Below are positions 16,749-26,458 of a stretch of DNA of 64,000 nucleotides, in pieces (position 1 is the first letter of the stretch; the number at the start of each line of letters is the position of its first letter). The notes under the pieces were generated by a model that was given only the letters and a program-made list of their open reading frames with translations, was not told the origin of the DNA and ran no database searches. The DNA is from an uncultured Anaerolineae bacterium. Its GTDB lineage: Bacteria; Chloroflexota; Anaerolineae; J036; Brachytrichaceae. The stretch is taken from NCBI GenBank assembly GCA_938028725.1, contig CALIMH010000013.1, positions 1-64,000 on the forward strand. Direction: 5' to 3'. The position numbers and the translations under genes are program-made.

Positions 16749-16780
16749 AGGATTTAATCATAGGTGCATCCCGCTGGGAT

Positions 16781-16786
16781 TACACT
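16781..16786 (+). promoter_or_regulatory. -10 box for leaderless SH3-protein gene
   Basis: TACACT lies 7 bases before the ATG at 16794, and no Shine-Dalgarno is seen. The spacing puts the transcription start at or next to the ATG. It lies 19 bases from the oppositely oriented TATGAT of the epimerase gene, so this is a second compact divergent promoter pair. Confidence 0.4.
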
Positions 16787-16793
16787 TGATCCC

Positions 16794-17156
16794 ATGCCGG
16801 CCTTATGCCGTGTCACGGCTAATTATTGCCAGCCGCAGTCTGAGCGAGCATTGTTTCTTGAGCGCGGCCAATCCGTGCTGCGCGTTGAGCCAGATAGGCG
16901 TCATGTTGGCTGGTGGTGGTGCGTCGATCGCTGGGGCAATGCTGGCTGGGTGCACGAGAGCGCGCTGGGGGAAGATGATTACCGCTTTATCGCGCTGGAG
17001 GATTTCGACAGCCATGAGCTTTGCGTGCAGGTCGGCGAAGTGCTGCGGCTGCTCGAGACGCGCAGCGGGCGCGCACGCTGCATCAATGCTGCGGGGGAGG
17101 TGGGCTGGCTGCCGATGGAGGTGCTGGAGATAGCGCTGCTTTCAGAGCAGGATTAG
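16794..17156 (+). CDS. Tandem SH3-like domain protein
   Basis: 120 residues from the ATG at 16794. Two SH3-like units are visible. The first is VTANYCQPQSERALFLERGQ...WWWCVDRWGNAGWVHESAL, and the second is ELCVQVGEVLRLLETRSGRA...INAAGEVGWLPMEVLEI. The WWWC...GWVHES pattern is the bacterial SH3-like form found in small cytoplasmic proteins. No signal peptide or membrane segment is present. The function is unknown, with protein or peptide binding most likely. It ends in a strong hairpin terminator shared with acs. Confidence 0.75.
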   Translation: MPALCRVTANYCQPQSERALFLERGQSVLRVEPDRRHVGWWWCVDRWGNAGWVHESALGEDDYRFIALEDFDSHELCVQVGEVLRLLETRSGRARCINAAGEVGWLPMEVLEIALLSEQD

Positions 17157-17182
17157 GGGCAGCTCAAGGAGCTGCCCCTTGT
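17156..17182. terminator. Bidirectional hairpin terminator between SH3 gene and acs
   Basis: A perfect 10-bp stem (GGGGCAGCTC / GAGCTGCCCC, 17156-17165 and 17169-17178) encloses the loop AAG. The T-rich tail is weak on the plus side. It sits between two convergent genes and probably serves both. Confidence 0.7.
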
Positions 17183-17203
17183 GTGCTTGGCGTGACGTTG
17201 CGG

Positions 17204-19102
17204 TCACTCTTCCAGCGTGCTGAGGTCGCCTTCTGGCAAGCCAAGCGCGCGCGCCTTGAGCACGCGGCGCATAATCTTGCCGCTGCGCGTCTTGGGCAGG
17301 CGGGCGACAAACTCCACTCGCTCCGGCCGCGCGATCGGGCCGAGCACTTTGCCCACATGTTGGCGCAGCTCCTCCGCTAGCGCTGGTGTGCCCTCGTAGC
17401 CGCTGCGCAGGATGACGAAGACGTGGATCGCGTTGCCGCGCACCTCGTGCGGCAAGCCGATTGCTGCGGCCTCTGCTACTGCAGGGTGCGACACCAGCGC
17501 GCTCTCCACTTCTGCTGTGCCAAGCCGATAGCCGCTGACTTTGATCACATCATCCACGCGGCCAATGATCCAGAAATAGCCATCCTCGTCCACGCGCGCA
17601 CTGTCGCCGGTGAAATAGCGGCCAGGGAAACGTGACCAATACGTTTGGATGTAGCGGTCTGGGTCTCCGTAGATTGTGCGGGCCATGCCGGGCCAAGGGG
17701 TGAGGATGGTGAGGTAACCCTCCTCGTTTGGCTTGACCGGCTGGCCGGCGTCGTCCACGATCTCGGCCTGAATGGTGAAGAAGGGGCGCGTGGCACTGCC
17801 GGGCTTGAGCGGCACCACTGGCAGCGGCGTGATCATGAAGCCGCCGGTCTCTGTCTGCCACCATGTGTCCATGATTGGGCAGCGCTCACCGCCGACGTGC
17901 TTGTAGAACCATAGCCACGCCTCTGGATTGATCGGCTCGCCCACCGTGCCCAGCAAGCGCAAGCTGGATAGGTCGTGCTTGTGGGGCCACTCATCGCCGT
18001 AGCGCATGAAGCCGCGGATGGCTGTCGGCGCGCAGTAGAGGATGGTCACGCCATACTGTTCGACAATGCTCCACCAGCGGTCAGGGGCAGGGTAGGCCGG
18101 GCCACCCTCGTAGATGATGCTGGTGGCGCCGTTCATCAGCGGCGCATAGACGATGTAGGAGTGGCCGGTGATCCAGCCAGGGTCTGCGGCGCACCACCAA
18201 CGGTCCTCATCCTGAATGTCGAACACATAACGCATGGTGGTGTAGGTGTACACCGCGTAACCACCGTGTGTGTGCAGCAGCGCTTTGGGCTTGCCGGTTG
18301 AGCCAGAGGTGTAAAGGATAAACAGAGGATCCTCAGCATCCATCACCTCCGTCTCGCAGATGGGGCTGGCGTCCTGCATCAGCTCGTGCCACCAGTGGTC
18401 GCGTCCCTCCACCCAGCCGATTGCGCGGCCGGTGCGCCGATACACGATCACCTTCTCCACGGGCAGGTCGCCCGGCTTGAGCGCGTCATCCACGATTTGC
18501 TTGAGTTCGACAACTTTGCCGTTGACGAAGGCGCCGTCGCAGGTGATCAGCACCCTGCTTTGCGAGTCGGCAATGCGGCCGCGCAGTGCCTCGACGGAGA
18601 AGCCGCCATACACCACCGAGTGGATCGCGCCGATCTTGGCGCAGGCTAACATCGCTGCTGGCAGCTCGATCACACGGCCCATGTAGATCGTCACGCGATC
18701 GCCCTTACGCACGCCGAGCGATTTCAGCACATTGGCGAACTGATTGACCATCCGATGCAGCTCGCCGTAGGATATGGCCCGCTCGCTGCCGTCTTCGCCT
18801 TGCCAAATGTAGGCCAGCTTATTCTTGCGCCAGGTCTTCATGTGGCGGTCGAGCGCGTTGTGCACGATGTTGATCTTGCCGCCCACGAACCACTTGAAGA
18901 ACGGCTTGTTGCTGTCATCGAGCACTTGTGTCCACTCCTGAAACCATTCCAGCTCCCTGGCGCGCTCTGCCCAAAACTCCAGCGGATGCTCCAGCGAATA
19001 CGCTCGCAGCGTGTCCCAGTCCTTCACGTGGGCGCGCGCGATCACCTCTGCAGATGGCGCATACACGGCACTGCTGGTTGCCACCGTTGCCAATTCAGTC
19101 AT
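17204..19102 (-). CDS. acsA: Acetyl-CoA synthetase (AMP-forming)
   Basis: 632 residues, close to the usual ~650. Features in order: the N-terminal ACAS domain (FFKWFVGGKINIVHNALDRH), the AMP-binding P-loop YTSGSTGKPKALLHTHGGY, the acyl-pocket region DTWWQTETGG (the tryptophan selects short acyl chains), the hinge GRVDDVIKVSGYRLG, and the C-terminal PKTRSGKIMRRVL whose lysine is the usual regulatory acetylation site. It converts acetate, ATP and CoA to acetyl-CoA. A propionate-preferring enzyme cannot be excluded. GGAGGAAG precedes the ATG at 19102. It is divergent from rpoB across 294 bases. Confidence 0.92.
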   Translation of the reverse strand: MTELATVATSSAVYAPSAEVIARAHVKDWDTLRAYSLEHPLEFWAERARELEWFQEWTQVLDDSNKPFFKWFVGGKINIVHNALDRHMKTWRKNKLAYIWQGEDGSERAISYGELHRMVNQFANVLKSLGVRKGDRVTIYMGRVIELPAAMLACAKIGAIHSVVYGGFSVEALRGRIADSQSRVLITCDGAFVNGKVVELKQIVDDALKPGDLPVEKVIVYRRTGRAIGWVEGRDHWWHELMQDASPICETEVMDAEDPLFILYTSGSTGKPKALLHTHGGYAVYTYTTMRYVFDIQDEDRWWCAADPGWITGHSYIVYAPLMNGATSIIYEGGPAYPAPDRWWSIVEQYGVTILYCAPTAIRGFMRYGDEWPHKHDLSSLRLLGTVGEPINPEAWLWFYKHVGGERCPIMDTWWQTETGGFMITPLPVVPLKPGSATRPFFTIQAEIVDDAGQPVKPNEEGYLTILTPWPGMARTIYGDPDRYIQTYWSRFPGRYFTGDSARVDEDGYFWIIGRVDDVIKVSGYRLGTAEVESALVSHPAVAEAAAIGLPHEVRGNAIHVFVILRSGYEGTPALAEELRQHVGKVLGPIARPERVEFVARLPKTRSGKIMRRVLKARALGLPEGDLSTLEE

Positions 19103-19292
19103 TGTTGTCTTCCTCCGGGTTATGTAGTTTTATGGTCGAAGGCTAAACTTGATTTTAGAACTTCCTGCCGATCTGAGGTTCGACGTAGGCTGGAGGGGCA
19201 AATGTGGATGGGTGGCAAGGGCGAGGCCTTGGGCACCGCTGCGTTGGCTCAATGGGGGAAGTTGCAGGCGCTTTCGCCGAGCAGACTCAGGT

Positions 19293-19298
19293 TATAAT
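19293..19298 (+). promoter_or_regulatory. -10 box of the rpoB promoter
   Basis: A consensus TATAAT is found about 100 bases upstream of the rpoB start, in the 294-base acs-rpoB divergent region. No good -35 match is seen at the standard spacing. It implies a 5' leader of roughly 90 bases. Confidence 0.5.
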
Positions 19299-19396
19299 CC
19301 ACACGCTCAGAACCAGACGTAGTTGGACGCAAGCGGTGGAAGGCTTACCGCTGCCACTTCACGCTCGTTTACACCCTTGTATCTGATGGTGATGGA

Positions 19397-22300
19397 ATGA
19401 CAGTCAAGTTTCTAGGCGCAAAGTCATACGCTCGCACACTTGATGAGTACACGCTGCCACGCTTGATTGAGGTGCAACTAGAGTCCTTCAAGCTGTTCCA
19501 AAATGAGCTGCTGCGTGAGGTGTTTGAGGAGATCTCCCCCATTGAAAGCTACAACGGCGAACTAGCGCTTTACTTTCCTGGCAACTACAAGCAGGCTCAA
19601 GAGTATGGGCTGACCTACTGGTTTGATGAGCCGAAGTTCACCATTGAAGAATGTGTGGAGCGCGATCTCACCTACAGCGCTCCCCTCTACGCGAAAGTGG
19701 CATTGCACAATCGCAAAACGGATGAGCACAAGGTGGACACCATCTACTTCGGTGAGTTCCCTCTGATGACCGAGAAGGGCACTTTCATCATTAACGGCAC
19801 AGAACGGGTGGTGGTGAGCCAGCTCATCCGCTCGCCAGGGGTGTATTTCAGCGTTGAGGAAGACCCTGCCACGGGTAATCCTCTGGCACAGGCTAAGCTC
19901 GTGCCCGATCGAGGCGCCTGGATGGAGTTCGAGACTCGCCGAAGCGATTACATTGTCCTCAAATTCAACCGGAAGCGCACCATTCCGGCAACTATCTTTC
20001 TGCGCGCCTTGGCTGCGGTGGATGACGGCATTACGACCGACATTCTAACCACAGGGACAACCGAGGAGATCCTCGCGCTGTTCGCTGACGTAGACACGGA
20101 TCCCGTCCGCAGATATATCGAGGCCACTCTGAAGCAGGAGCCGGAGTGGTCGAACAAACCGTCGCGCACGATCGCGCAAGAGGCGCTGGTGGATTTCTTC
20201 AGGCGCGTGCGACCGGGCGACCCAGCCACCCTCGACAACGCGCGGGCATTCATCCAGCAACAGCTCTTCGACCAGCGCCGCTACGACTTGGAGCGCGTTG
20301 GCAGGTACAAGCTGAACCAGCGTTTGGAACTGGATGAGCACATCCCACGCACCCATCGCACCATCACCAAGCGCGATATCGTAATGCTGCTGCGTCGCAT
20401 GATCTTGATCAACAACCGTGTACTGGGCCCAGACGATATGGACCACCTGGGCAATCGCCGCGTGAAGACCAACGGTGAGTTGATCCAAAACAAGCTGCGG
20501 GTGGGATTGCGGCGCATGGAGCGCATGGTGCGTGAGCGTATGTCCATGCCAGATAACGACTCCCCATCTCCAATGAACCTGATCAACATTCGGCCGGTGG
20601 TGGCTGCGATTCGAGAGTTCTTTGGTTCCTCACAGCTTTCCCAGTTCATGGAGCAAACCAACCCGCTCAGTGAGCTGACCAGCAAGCGCACATTGTCAGC
20701 GCTGGGGCCGGGCGGCCTTCGCCGCGAGCGAGCCGGCTTCGACGTGCGCGATGTGCACCACAGCCACTATGGTCGCATCTGCCCCATCGAAACGCCAGAG
20801 GGGGCGAACATTGGTTTGATTGGCCGCCTGGCTACCTATGCACGGGTGAACAGCTATGGCTTTTTGGAGACGCCCTACCGCCGTGTGAAGCAGACCGTAC
20901 CAAACATCGCTAGCGAGACGGAAGGCCGGCTGCTCCGTGAAGATGTGGTGGATGGCAAAGGCGAGGTGATCGCGCGAGCCGGCACCCGAATTGATCACGA
21001 GTTGGCAGTGCGCCTGCAACGGTTCAAGACGATTTCTGAGATACCGGTTGCTCCATACGTCAGCAACGAGATCGAATACATGTCTGCTGACGAGGAAGAC
21101 CGATTCGTGCTCGCCCAGGCCAACGCCAAGCTGAACGAGAAGGGCGAGTTTCTGGAGAGCCGCGTCTCGGCTCGGCGCAACCAAAAGTTTCTCCTGGTCA
21201 GCCCTACGCAAATTGACTTTATGGACGTCGCGCCGAAGCAGATCGTCGGCATCAGCGCAGCGCTCATCCCTTTTATTGAGCACGACGAGGCCAGCCGCGC
21301 GCTGATGGGCAGCAACATGCAGCGCCAGGCAGTCCCGCTGCTCAAACCGGAGGTTGCAGCAGTTGGCACCGGCATGGAGACCAAAGCGGCCATGGACAGC
21401 GGCCAGGTTGTGGTCGCGTTGGAGGACGGCGAGGTGGTCAGTGTGACCGGTCGGCAGATCGTGATCCAGAGCGGCAAAGGGCGCCGCACTTACACGCTGC
21501 GTCGCTTCACGCGCAGCAATCAAGGCACCTGCATCGATCAGCACCCCATCGTCGTCAAAGGCCAGCGCGTGAAGAAGGGCCAGGTGATCGCTGATTCGTC
21601 CAGCACTGTGGACGGCGCACTCGCGCTGGGCCAAAACGTGCTGGTGGCTTTCCTCTCTTGGGAGGGCGGAAACTACGAGGACGCCATCGTGGTGAGCGAG
21701 CGCCTCGTGCGCGAAGACTTCTTCACTTCGATCCACATCGAGAAATACGAGGTGGACGCTCGTGAGACCAAACTCGGCTCAGAGGAGATCACGCGCGACA
21801 TCCCAAATGTCGGTGAGGAAGTCTTAAAAGACCTCGACGAGAACGGCATTGTGCGCATCGGCGCTGAGGTGAATCAGAACGACATCCTGGTCGGCAAGAT
21901 CACGCCAAAGGGCGAAAAAGACCTGACGCCTGAGGAAAAGTTGCTGCGCGCTATCTTCGGCGAGAAGAGCCGGGAGGTGAAAGACACCAGCCTGCGCGTG
22001 CCGCATGGCGAATACGGGAAAGTGGTGGAGGTGAAGGTGTTCGACCGAGAGGAGCACCGTGACCTGCCGGCCGGCGTGAACAAACAAGTGCGGGTGAGCG
22101 TCGCCCAGCGCCGTAAGCTCATGCAAGGCGACAAGATGGCTGGCCGCCATGGCAACAAAGGCGTTGTCTCTCAAGTTGTCCCGATCGAGGACATGCCCTT
22201 TCTTGAGGACGGCACGCCGATTGACATTATCTTGAACCCTCTCGGCGTGCCAAGCCGCATGAACATCGGCCAGATTCTCGAAACTCAGCTCGGTTGGGCT

Positions 22301-23320
22301 GCCGTGCGGCTTGGCTTCCGCGCTGTCAGTCCCGTGTTTGATGGCGCCAGCGAGTCTGAGATCGAAGCAGAGTTGTGTCGCGCTTGGTTAATGGACTACG
22401 CTTTCCGCGATGTCACAGAGCGGGCCTGGCAATTCTTGAAGCAAAACGGCGTGGACACTAGCGATATGCGCGATGAGCACGACGCTCGCATGGCGTTCTT
22501 GGCGGAGTGGATGAACAACGATACCTATGACCTCGACCGCGCCCTGAGCGACATGGTGTATGCCCGTCGCATTGTCCTCGATAAGTGGCTGCGCGAAAAG
22601 GGCTACAACCCCGATGAGCTGCTCTCCTACGAGGATGATCAGCGCAGCAGACAGGCGCGGCAAGAAGCAGACAAGCGCGCTGTGCAGACTTGCCTGACGA
22701 TCTGGCTGGAAGTGCACGGCGATAGGGAAGCTGCCAAGCTGAACCTGGACTTGGAGGCCTTACGCGAACGAGCCACCCGGCTCAGCTTACAGATCGGCGA
22801 GCCCTTGCCCATCCTGGGCAAGGCCAAGTTGATTGATGGCAAGACCGGCCTGCCCTATGACCGCCCCGTGACAGTTGGCTACCTGCATATGATGAAGCTC
22901 GCCCACTTGGTGGAGGACAAGGTGCACGCGCGCTCCATCGGCCCTTACTCGCTGGTCACCCAGCAGCCGCTAGGCGGCAAAGCCCAATTCGGCGGCCAGC
23001 GCTTCGGCGAAATGGAGGTTTGGGCGTTGGAGGCCTATGGCGCGGCTCACACGCTTCAGGAAATGCTCACTGTGAAGTCGGATGATGTGCAAGGCCGCGT
23101 GAGGGTGTATGAATCCATCGTCAAAGGTGAGCCGATCGAAGAGCCAGGCATCCCAGCCTCTTTTAAGGTCTTGGTGAAGGAGCTGCAATCACTCGGCATT
23201 GCAGTGGAGGCCATCACCGACAAAGGAGAGGTGCTGACCTTTGGGCGTGAGGACGATCGAAGGCAAGCGCCGCGCATCGGAGGCTTCGGGCTGGCAGGCT
23301 TGGAACCGCCGGAATCTTGA
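19397..23320 (+). CDS. rpoB: DNA-directed RNA polymerase beta subunit
   Basis: 1307 residues. Diagnostic regions include the rifampicin-pocket area ([20 protein letters not shown]...[14 protein letters not shown]), the [19 protein letters not shown] block, the [20 protein letters not shown] region with the conserved KxxP-type residues, the [10 protein letters not shown] motif that contacts RNA, and the C-terminal clamp helix [22 protein letters not shown]. It catalyses transcription together with beta-prime. The usual partner rpoC is not adjacent but 9.2 kb downstream on the same strand, and no rplJL genes lie upstream. The gene has its own promoter and its own strong terminator, so it is a single-gene transcript. 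Confidence 0.98.
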   Translation: MTVKFLGAKSYARTLDEYTLPRLIEVQLESFKLFQNELLREVFEEISPIESYNGELALYFPGNYKQAQEYGLTYWFDEPKFTIEECVERDLTYSAPLYAKVALHNRKTDEHKVDTIYFGEFPLMTEKGTFIINGTERVVVSQLIRSPGVYFSVEEDPATGNPLAQAKLVPDRGAWMEFETRRSDYIVLKFNRKRTIPATIFLRALAAVDDGITTDILTTGTTEEILALFADVDTDPVRRYIEATLKQEPEWSNKPSRTIAQEALVDFFRRVRPGDPATLDNARAFIQQQLFDQRRYDLERVGRYKLNQRLELDEHIPRTHRTITKRDIVMLLRRMILINNRVLGPDDMDHLGNRRVKTNGELIQNKLRVGLRRMERMVRERMSMPDNDSPSPMNLINIRPVVAAIREFFGSSQLSQFMEQTNPLSELTSKRTLSALGPGGLRRERAGFDVRDVHHSHYGRICPIETPEGANIGLIGRLATYARVNSYGFLETPYRRVKQTVPNIASETEGRLLREDVVDGKGEVIARAGTRIDHELAVRLQRFKTISEIPVAPYVSNEIEYMSADEEDRFVLAQANAKLNEKGEFLESRVSARRNQKFLLVSPTQIDFMDVAPKQIVGISAALIPFIEHDEASRALMGSNMQRQAVPLLKPEVAAVGTGMETKAAMDSGQVVVALEDGEVVSVTGRQIVIQSGKGRRTYTLRRFTRSNQGTCIDQHPIVVKGQRVKKGQVIADSSSTVDGALALGQNVLVAFLSWEGGNYEDAIVVSERLVREDFFTSIHIEKYEVDARETKLGSEEITRDIPNVGEEVLKDLDENGIVRIGAEVNQNDILVGKITPKGEKDLTPEEKLLRAIFGEKSREVKDTSLRVPHGEYGKVVEVKVFDREEHRDLPAGVNKQVRVSVAQRRKLMQGDKMAGRHGNKGVVSQVVPIEDMPFLEDGTPIDIILNPLGVPSRMNIGQILETQLGWAAVRLGFRAVSPVFDGASESEIEAELCRAWLMDYAFRDVTERAWQFLKQNGVDTSDMRDEHDARMAFLAEWMNNDTYDLDRALSDMVYARRIVLDKWLREKGYNPDELLSYEDDQRSRQARQEADKRAVQTCLTIWLEVHGDREAAKLNLDLEALRERATRLSLQIGEPLPILGKAKLIDGKTGLPYDRPVTVGYLHMMKLAHLVEDKVHARSIGPYSLVTQQPLGGKAQFGGQRFGEMEVWALEAYGAAHTLQEMLTVKSDDVQGRVRVYESIVKGEPIEEPGIPASFKVLVKELQSLGIAVEAITDKGEVLTFGREDDRRQAPRIGGFGLAGLEPPES

Positions 23321-23352
23321 AATAGCGGCATGGCTATCACCGCCTGAGTCCG

Positions 23353-23393
23353 TAGCGGCAGTGAAACTACTAGACACTGCCGCTATCTTTTTT
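23353..23393 (+). terminator. Intrinsic terminator after rpoB
   Basis: A perfect 11-bp stem (TAGCGGCAGTG at 23353-23363, CACTGCCGCTA at 23375-23385) is followed directly by TCTTTTTT. This is a textbook Rho-independent terminator 33 bases past the rpoB stop. Confidence 0.93.
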
Positions 23394-23489
23394 GCATGTT
23401 GTAAGCGGCACGTGATGGTCTGGGCAAGCTAGTCTCTCAACTCTTTGGCAGCGATGGCGGCGCAAGCCGCTATGGTACGCTGCTAGGCC

Positions 23490-24677
23490 ATGAGTCTGGT
23501 GTTGCCGCAAGGTTTTCGAGCTGCCGGTATTGCCGCAGGCGTAAAGCGAGACGGCGGTCTCGATCTGGCGCTGATTGTGAGCGACGCGGACTGCGAAGCT
23601 GCGGCTGTGTTTACTACCAATGCTGTAAAGGCAGCGCCGGTGCTGTATGACCAGCGGCTGATGCAGGGTGGCCAGCCCATCCGCGCCGTTGTGATCAACT
23701 CAGGTTGCGCCAATGCTTGCACGGGAGAACAAGGCCTGCGCGATTGTGAGGAAACTGCTGCCCTAGTTGCCCAGGCAGTCGGCTGTTCCCCCTCCAGTGT
23801 CTTCGTGATGTCCACCGGTGTGATCGGCGTGCCGCTGCCAATGGACCGTCTCCGCCAGGGCATCCCACTGGCTGCGCGTGCGCTCTCTGCCGAAGGCCTC
23901 TACGCAGCCGCGCAAGCGATGATGACCACGGATACTGTCCCCAAAATGGCCAGCGATGACCTCACGGTGGCTGAGCCTGGAGGCATTGGGCGGACAGCAC
24001 ACTTTGTCGGCATCGCCAAGGGCGCTGGCATGATCCACCCTGCCATGGCTACCATGCTGGCTGTTGTGATGACCGACGCAATGGTTAGTGCCGAAACGCT
24101 GCGCCGTGCCTTGCACAAGGCCGTGAGCTACTCTTTCAACCGCATCAGCGTGGACGGCGATACCAGCACAAATGACACGGTGTTGGTGGTTGCCAACGGC
24201 ACGAGCGGCGTTCGGCCCACGACGGCCGAGCTTGAAATTTTGCTGACCAGCCTATGCGTGGATTTGGCCAAGCAGATTGTGCGTGATGGCGAGGGGGCGA
24301 CCAAGCTGATCACTATCGAGGTGAGCGGCGCGCGAAGTGAAGCTGCGGCAGAGGCTATCGGCCGAGCTATTGCTCGCTCCCCGCTGGTGAAGACTGCCTT
24401 CTACGGCGAAGACCCAAACTGGGGTCGCATCCTTGCCGCTGCCGGCGCTGCCGGGGAGCAGATACACCTAGACGCCCTTTCGCTGCGCCTTGGCGATCTC
24501 TTGGTCTTCGCCCAAGGTGCGCCTGTCGCTTGCGATCAGGCCGCGCTGGCTAGCCTCTTTCGTGATCGAGAGATAACAGTGCGGCTCGAACTTGGCCAAG
24601 GCAAGGCCAACGCCACTATTTGGACCTGCGATCTTTCACACGACTACGTCACCATTAATGGCCGCTACCGCACCTGA
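23490..24677 (+). CDS. argJ: Bifunctional glutamate N-acetyltransferase / amino-acid acetyltransferase
   Basis: 395 residues. The opening [25 protein letters not shown], the [13 protein letters not shown] segment and the self-cleavage site in [16 protein letters not shown] (nucleophilic threonine near residue 189) are all present, as is the C-terminal [14 protein letters not shown]. The precursor splits into alpha and beta chains at the threonine. It moves the acetyl group from N-acetylornithine to glutamate in arginine synthesis, and some members also use acetyl-CoA. No other arg genes are nearby. Codons at the 3' end run up to the TctA-like gene with a 7-base gap. Confidence 0.96.
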   Translation: MSLVLPQGFRAAGIAAGVKRDGGLDLALIVSDADCEAAAVFTTNAVKAAPVLYDQRLMQGGQPIRAVVINSGCANACTGEQGLRDCEETAALVAQAVGCSPSSVFVMSTGVIGVPLPMDRLRQGIPLAARALSAEGLYAAAQAMMTTDTVPKMASDDLTVAEPGGIGRTAHFVGIAKGAGMIHPAMATMLAVVMTDAMVSAETLRRALHKAVSYSFNRISVDGDTSTNDTVLVVANGTSGVRPTTAELEILLTSLCVDLAKQIVRDGEGATKLITIEVSGARSEAAAEAIGRAIARSPLVKTAFYGEDPNWGRILAAAGAAGEQIHLDALSLRLGDLLVFAQGAPVACDQAALASLFRDREITVRLELGQGKANATIWTCDLSHDYVTINGRYRT

Positions 24678-24684
24678 GGTGCCG

Positions 24685-25851
24685 ATGGATCTTGTGCGCT
24701 TGCTCTTGCTGTTGCTGGCTGCTGGTGTGGGGGTTGTGGTGGGCAGCGTGCTAGCGCTGCTGCCTGGGTTGCACATTTACAACATCGCCGGTGCAGCGCT
24801 GTTGTGGTTTCTCGATCAGCGCGCTGTGACGCCGGAGTTGTTTGCTTGGTTTCTCGGTGGCTCGTTGATCGGTTGGGCAGTAGTGAACGTCGTGCCATCC
24901 GTATTTCTCTTCGCGCCCGATGACAACAACGTGATGTACGTGCTGCCTGCCACGCGCTACATGCTGCGTGGGCGGGGCATGGAGGCTGTGGTGCTGACTG
25001 GCGCAGGAAGCCTGGCAGCGATACTATGTTTGGTGAGCTTTGCGCCTATCTTGGAGATGGTGCTGCGGCCGATCTACCTGATCATCCAGCCACACGTAGG
25101 CTGGATGCTGGTTGCAGTGATTGCTTTTTTGCTGCTGGGCGAGTGGCCGCGCGCCAATGAGCGCGCGGCAACACCCTTGGCTCGCCTCGTGTCTGCGTGG
25201 GCCTATTTGAGTGGCGGTCTACTCACCTTTGTGTTGAGTGGGTTGTTGGGGATGGTGTTGTTTTATCGCAGCCCCATCGAGCCAAGCGTTGCTTTCCAAA
25301 ATTTGATGCCGGCCTTTGTGGGCTTGTTCGCTGTGCCAGGTCTTTTGCAGCTTGCCTTTATGAGCCGTCAACCGCCTCCTCAACAAGCAGCAGCCAGCGT
25401 GGAGCTGCCGGCATGGGTGCTGGTGCGCGGCGCCTCCGCCGGCGTGGCCGGTGGGCTATTCGCAAGCCTCATGCCCATCGTCACTGGTGGCATCGGAGGT
25501 TTGCTGGCGGGACACGCCACAGCGCTGCGAGACGAGCGCGCCTTCATGGTCTCGCTTGGCGCCTCGCGCGCCACCTATCTTGTCGGCAGTTGGATGTTGC
25601 TCTTCATCCCTGGCCTCCCTTTGACCCGCGGCGGGCTTGCTTGGATGCTCACCACTGTTTACGTGCCTGAGGGTTGGCAGACATACTGGCTGCAGGTGGC
25701 GGCGGTAGCCCTATGCGGCGCGCTTGCGTTTGTGCTGCTGCTGCTCTTCACGCGGCTAGTAGCTCGCCTCACCCATCGCCTGCCCATGAGGTCCTTTGCC
25801 CTGGTGTGCTTGGCGTTGGTTTTGGCAGTGACGTTCGCCTTCACTGGATAG
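24685..25851 (+). CDS. TctA-family (COG1784-like) membrane permease, ended early by an in-frame TAG
   Basis: 388 residues from the ATG at 24685, which has GAGGTG just upstream; an ATG at 24658 is the alternative. About ten or eleven membrane helices are seen. The family motifs are clear: LLPGLHIYNIAG in the first helix pair, VPSVFLFAPDDNNVMYVLP, and RYMLRGRGMEAVVLTGAG. Related permeases end in a helix carrying a GLLPPLLG-like motif. Here that part is found in the same frame after the TAG at 25849-25851 (see 25852-26010). The substrate is unknown; classical TctA acts with TctB and TctC, which are absent here. It follows argJ after 7 bases. The product is either truncated by about 52 residues or made by readthrough. 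Confidence 0.8.
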   Translation: MDLVRLLLLLLAAGVGVVVGSVLALLPGLHIYNIAGAALLWFLDQRAVTPELFAWFLGGSLIGWAVVNVVPSVFLFAPDDNNVMYVLPATRYMLRGRGMEAVVLTGAGSLAAILCLVSFAPILEMVLRPIYLIIQPHVGWMLVAVIAFLLLGEWPRANERAATPLARLVSAWAYLSGGLLTFVLSGLLGMVLFYRSPIEPSVAFQNLMPAFVGLFAVPGLLQLAFMSRQPPPQQAAASVELPAWVLVRGASAGVAGGLFASLMPIVTGGIGGLLAGHATALRDERAFMVSLGASRATYLVGSWMLLFIPGLPLTRGGLAWMLTTVYVPEGWQTYWLQVAAVALCGALAFVLLLLFTRLVARLTHRLPMRSFALVCLALVLAVTFAFTG

Positions 25852-26010
25852 GCCGGCCTCGCTGTCATGGCTGTGGCGAGCACAATCGGCTTGCTGCCGG
25901 TGCTGGTGGGGGGCCGTCGGCTCAATGGCTTGGGCGTGCTGTTAGTCCCGCTCACACTTAACGTTCTCGGGGTTGGCCCGCAAGTGGCGGCATGGCTGGG
26001 GTTACGATAG
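25852..26010 (+). pseudogene. C-terminal remainder of the TctA-like permease beyond an in-frame amber codon
   Basis: In the same frame as the permease, the sequence after the TAG stays open for 52 codons to a TAG at 26008. It encodes AGLAVMAVASTIGLLPVLVG followed by GRRLNGLGVLLVPLTLNVLG, a membrane helix and the family's usual closing motif. One TGG-to-TAG change would explain the break. A separate short protein starting at the ATG at 25867 is possible but less likely. Confidence 0.7.
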
Positions 26011-26019
26011 ACAGCAGCG

Positions 26020-26439
26020 ATGGCTAGGGCTGTTTTTGAAGGCTTGGTCTATGACGAGGACGGCCGACCTGTCGAGTCTGGATACGTTGGGAGCGAGCCG
26101 GTTTACATTGTGGAGGATGGTAGTTTTCGTTATCACCTGGATGCGCGCGCAGTGGATGCGCAAGTTTGGTCTGTGCTCAAGGAGCAGATTCAACAATACG
26201 AGGACCTCATCGCTGACCAAGCCATGCGCCTGCTGGGCCGCGACGACCTTTTCACGCGGGCAGCGATCGTGAATGCGATACGCAACTTTGACCAAAACTG
26301 GCAGCAGCTCACAGAGGCAGGACTGCCACAGCCAATGCGCCAATACCTTGGCTTGCTCGGCTTCAGCATTGTCGTGAACCGTCACGGCGAAGTGCTCAAA
26401 GTGCATTTCCCATCAGCTGTGGACGATCATTCGTCTTGA
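26020..26439 (+). CDS. Conserved-looking hypothetical cytoplasmic protein
   Basis: 139 residues. No signal peptide, membrane helix or known motif is seen. The N-terminal ~40 residues look like a small beta unit (FEGLVYDEDGRPVESGYVGSEPVYIVEDGSF). A helical part (VLKEQIQQYEDLIADQAMRL, then AAIVNAIRNFDQNWQQL) and a beta end (FSIVVNRHGEVLKVHFP) follow. The balanced composition and codon use resemble a real gene. It starts 10 bases after the permease remainder and 20 bases before the alpha/beta hydrolase, so all three are likely in one transcript. I do not recognise the family. Confidence 0.65.
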   Translation: MARAVFEGLVYDEDGRPVESGYVGSEPVYIVEDGSFRYHLDARAVDAQVWSVLKEQIQQYEDLIADQAMRLLGRDDLFTRAAIVNAIRNFDQNWQQLTEAGLPQPMRQYLGLLGFSIVVNRHGEVLKVHFPSAVDDHSS

Positions 26440-26458
26440 CCTCAACAGTGCCTCTATC

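Noticed and set aside
25849-25851. Genome-wide reassignment of TAG
   Set aside because: TAG ends several other intact genes here at the expected positions (for example ICMT, HtrA, SH3 protein, rpoC), so it is a normal stop.
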